Below, piece after piece: positions 15,057 through 16,882 of a DNA stretch of 16,882 nt. Positions within the stretch are counted from its first letter, which is position 1. The number at the start of each line of letters is the position of its first letter. The translations under genes were made by a program, and so were the position numbers. This DNA is from CAZBUH01 sp964495095. GTDB lineage: Bacteria > Bacillota > Clostridia > Oscillospirales > Oscillospiraceae. The notes beneath the pieces were generated by a model. It did not search any database. It was not told the DNA's origin and saw only the letters and a list, made by a program, of their open reading frames with translations. The stretch spans positions 1 to 16,882 of the forward strand of contig CAZBUH010000036.1 of NCBI GenBank assembly GCA_964495095.1, written 5' to 3'.

Positions 15057-16748
15057 ATGGCAATAATAGGGATAGATTTAGGTACGACAAATTCCTGCGT
15101 TTCGGTTATGGAGGGCGGCGAGCCCGTTGTAATCCCCAACGCCGAGGGCGGCAGAACCACCCCGTCCGTGGTGGCGTTTTCCAAAAGCGGGGAGCGGATG
15201 GTGGGCCAGACAGCGAAACGCCAGGCGGTGACAAATCCCGACAGGACTATATCCTCAATAAAGCGGGAAATGGGTACCGATTACAAGATAAAAATAGACG
15301 GGAAAAGCTACACCCCGCCTGAGATTTCGGCCATGATACTGCGCAAGCTGAAAACCGACGCGGAGGCTTATCTGGGGGATACCGTTACCGACGCCGTAAT
15401 AACCGTGCCGGCCTATTTTACCGACTCCCAGCGCCAGGCCACAAAGGACGCGGGCCGGATAGCCGGGCTTAACGTCCAGCGCATAATCAACGAGCCCACC
15501 GCAGCAGCACTGGCCTACGGCGTGGACAAGGAGAGCGCCCAGAAAATAATGGTGTACGACCTGGGCGGCGGCACTTTCGACGTGTCGGTTCTGGAGGTCA
15601 GCGACGGCGTTATAGAGGTGCTTGCCACGGCGGGAAACAACCGTCTTGGCGGGGACGACTACGACAAATGCCTTATGGACTACCTGCTGGCCCAGTTTAA
15701 GGCCGAAAATAAAATCGACCTTTCAAAGGACGCCGCCGCAATGGAGCGTATAAGGGATGCGGCGGAAAAGGCAAAAATTGAGCTGTCCGCAATGAACAGC
15801 TCCACTGTAAACCTGCCCTACATCGCGGCAGTCCGCTCCGGCCCCGTCCATATGGATATAACGGTGACAAGGGCCAAATTCGAGGAGCTCACCCGCCATC
15901 TGACCCAGAGCACCCTGGAGCCTGTTCGCCAGGCCATGGGCGACGCGGGGCTTAAGCCCTCGGATTTGTCGAAGGTCCTGCTTGTGGGCGGCTCCACAAG
16001 GATGCCGGCGGTCCAGGAGACTGTGCGCTCCTACACCGGAAAAGAGCCGTTCCGGGGGATAAATCCAGACGAGTGCGTGGCCATGGGCGCTGCGCTGCAG
16101 GGCGGCGTGCTGATTGGCGAGGTAAAGGGGCTGCTGCTGCTGGATGTCACTCCCCTCTCCCTTGGCATCGAGACTGTAGGCGGCGTTTTCCACAAGCTTA
16201 TAGAGCGGAACACCACCATACCGATAAAAAAGAGCGAGGTCTTTTCCACTGCGGCGGATTTCCAGACCTCCGTGGAGGTAAACGTCCTCCAGGGCGAGCG
16301 GGAGATGGCCCGGTACAATAAATCCCTGGGAAAATTCAGCCTCCGGGGAATACGGCGGGCTCCGAGAGGCGTGCCGCAGATAGAGGTCACTTTCACCATA
16401 GATGTGGACGGCATCGTAAACGTCACGGCCCGTGATATGGACACGGGAAAAATGCAGGACATAACCATAACCGCCACCTCAAACCTGAGCCAGTCGGACA
16501 TTGACAAGGCCATCCGGGACGCGGAGGAATACGCGGCGGACGACGAGCGCTTCCGCGAGGAAATAAGCCTGAAGGAGGATGCCCAGAGGACGCTTACGCA
16601 GGCCGAAACAGCCGTAAAAAGCATGGATAAGCCCCAGCGGAAAGCCATGGAGCCTTCAATAAAAAGGCTCAGAAAGGCTCTGCGCGGAAAAGATAACGCC
16701 GAGCTCCAGGCGGCCCGGGACGAGCTTAAAGGGATGCTCGGGGAATAA
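15057..16748 (+). CDS. DnaK-type Hsp70 chaperone with shortened C-terminus
   Basis: This is an ATP-dependent cytoplasmic chaperone. The 563-residue protein has the Hsp70 ATPase domain with IGIDLGTTNSCVSV (4-17), IINEPTAAALAYG (143-155), VYDLGGGTFDVSVLE (166-180) and LVGGSTRMPAV (309-319). The linker GLLLLDVTPLS (358-368) and a complete beta-sandwich substrate domain (to about 475) follow, then a short helical lid ending at 563. Housekeeping DnaK is about 600-640 residues, so the flexible tail is missing. ATG at 15057 is chosen because AAAGGA (15044-15049) lies 7 nt upstream; a TTG at 15039 would add six residues that do not fit the family. grpE, dnaJ and hrcA are not next to it and there is no CIRCE element. 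Whether this is the only DnaK of the cell cannot be told here. Confidence 0.93.
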   Translation: MAIIGIDLGTTNSCVSVMEGGEPVVIPNAEGGRTTPSVVAFSKSGERMVGQTAKRQAVTNPDRTISSIKREMGTDYKIKIDGKSYTPPEISAMILRKLKTDAEAYLGDTVTDAVITVPAYFTDSQRQATKDAGRIAGLNVQRIINEPTAAALAYGVDKESAQKIMVYDLGGGTFDVSVLEVSDGVIEVLATAGNNRLGGDDYDKCLMDYLLAQFKAENKIDLSKDAAAMERIRDAAEKAKIELSAMNSSTVNLPYIAAVRSGPVHMDITVTRAKFEELTRHLTQSTLEPVRQAMGDAGLKPSDLSKVLLVGGSTRMPAVQETVRSYTGKEPFRGINPDECVAMGAALQGGVLIGEVKGLLLLDVTPLSLGIETVGGVFHKLIERNTTIPIKKSEVFSTAADFQTSVEVNVLQGEREMARYNKSLGKFSLRGIRRAPRGVPQIEVTFTIDVDGIVNVTARDMDTGKMQDITITATSNLSQSDIDKAIRDAEEYAADDERFREEISLKEDAQRTLTQAETAVKSMDKPQRKAMEPSIKRLRKALRGKDNAELQAARDELKGMLGE

Positions 16749-16815
16749 TATAGGCAGCGCTGCTATGCCCCCCAATTTCAAAAACCATGCCCGCCGCTTT
16801 CTATTACAAAATTAA

Positions 16816-16848
16816 AAAGCCGCCGGCAATACCGGCGGCTTTAATTTT
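16816..16848. terminator. Bidirectional intrinsic terminator after the Hsp70 gene
   Basis: AAAGCCGCCGG (16816-16826) and CCGGCGGCTTT (16832-16842) form an 11-bp stem with loop CAATA. AATTTT follows on the plus strand, and the A-rich flank 5' of the stem gives a T tract on the minus strand. It would serve both the Hsp70 gene and the convergent gene on the right. The 67 nt before it hold only a small palindrome, GCAGCGCTGC (16754-16763). Confidence 0.85.
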
Positions 16849-16854
16849 AAAGCT

Positions 16855-16882
16855 TTATTTTACGAGGCTTGCGATTTCCTCA
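16855..16882 (-). CDS. Possible 3' end of a convergent gene
   Basis: On the minus strand the sequence entering from the right edge reads EEIASLVK and then TAA (16857-16855), directly before the terminator. Placement between a window-edge reading frame and a bidirectional terminator suggests a real gene end. Eight codons are too few to name a product. Confidence 0.45.

Noticed and set aside
1..16882. CRISPR array, insertion sequence, prophage or integration site
   Set aside because: No regularly spaced direct repeats, transposase or integrase genes, or terminal inverted repeats were seen.

Overview
The window looks like the chromosome of a Bacillota species, most likely a Clostridia-type anaerobe. 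The main evidence is a Gram-positive-type replicative polymerase (PolC, with the exonuclease inserted in the PHP domain) at the end of a pyrH-frr-uppS-cdsA-dxr-rseP-ispG-polC operon. A magnesium channel of the MgtE type and a ferredoxin-nitroreductase fit that setting. The coding sequence is fairly GC-rich with frequent ATA isoleucine codons, while intergenic promoters are AT-rich. I see no rRNA, tRNA, insertion sequence, prophage gene or CRISPR array.

Positions 1-8937, all on the minus strand, hold one tightly packed operon read from pyrH towards the left edge. It encodes UMP kinase, ribosome recycling factor, undecaprenyl diphosphate synthase, CDP-diacylglycerol synthase, the MEP-pathway enzymes Dxr and IspG on either side of the site-2 protease RseP, and PolC. 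PolC is cut by the window edge after 940 residues. Most junctions overlap by 1-10 nt, so translation is probably coupled. Supply of C5 isoprenoid units (Dxr, IspG), polyprenyl lipid carrier (UppS) and phospholipid precursor (CdsA) is thus grouped with translation, nucleotide and replication functions. The usual rpsB-tsf pair is not upstream of pyrH.

A 263-bp divergent intergenic region separates this operon from plus-strand genes: a beta-CASP metallo-beta-lactamase RNase-like protein (9201-10805), then an mgtE gene (11098-12474) behind a long leader that carries a 29-codon upstream reading frame, then a two-cluster ferredoxin fused to a nitroreductase domain (12535-13299).

The right part (13447-16748) is the least ordinary. 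It holds three co-directional genes: a DUF5685-type protein, a J-domain/TPR protein that overlaps it by 11 nt, and a DnaK-type Hsp70 with a short C-terminus. Three GC-rich hairpins separate the last two. The arrangement suggests a dedicated Hsp70/J-protein pair with a partner protein of unknown function. That partner has two aspartate clusters resembling those of all-alpha isoprenoid synthases, plus a Cys/His set that could bind metal. A bidirectional terminator follows, then what looks like the last codons of a convergent gene at the right edge.
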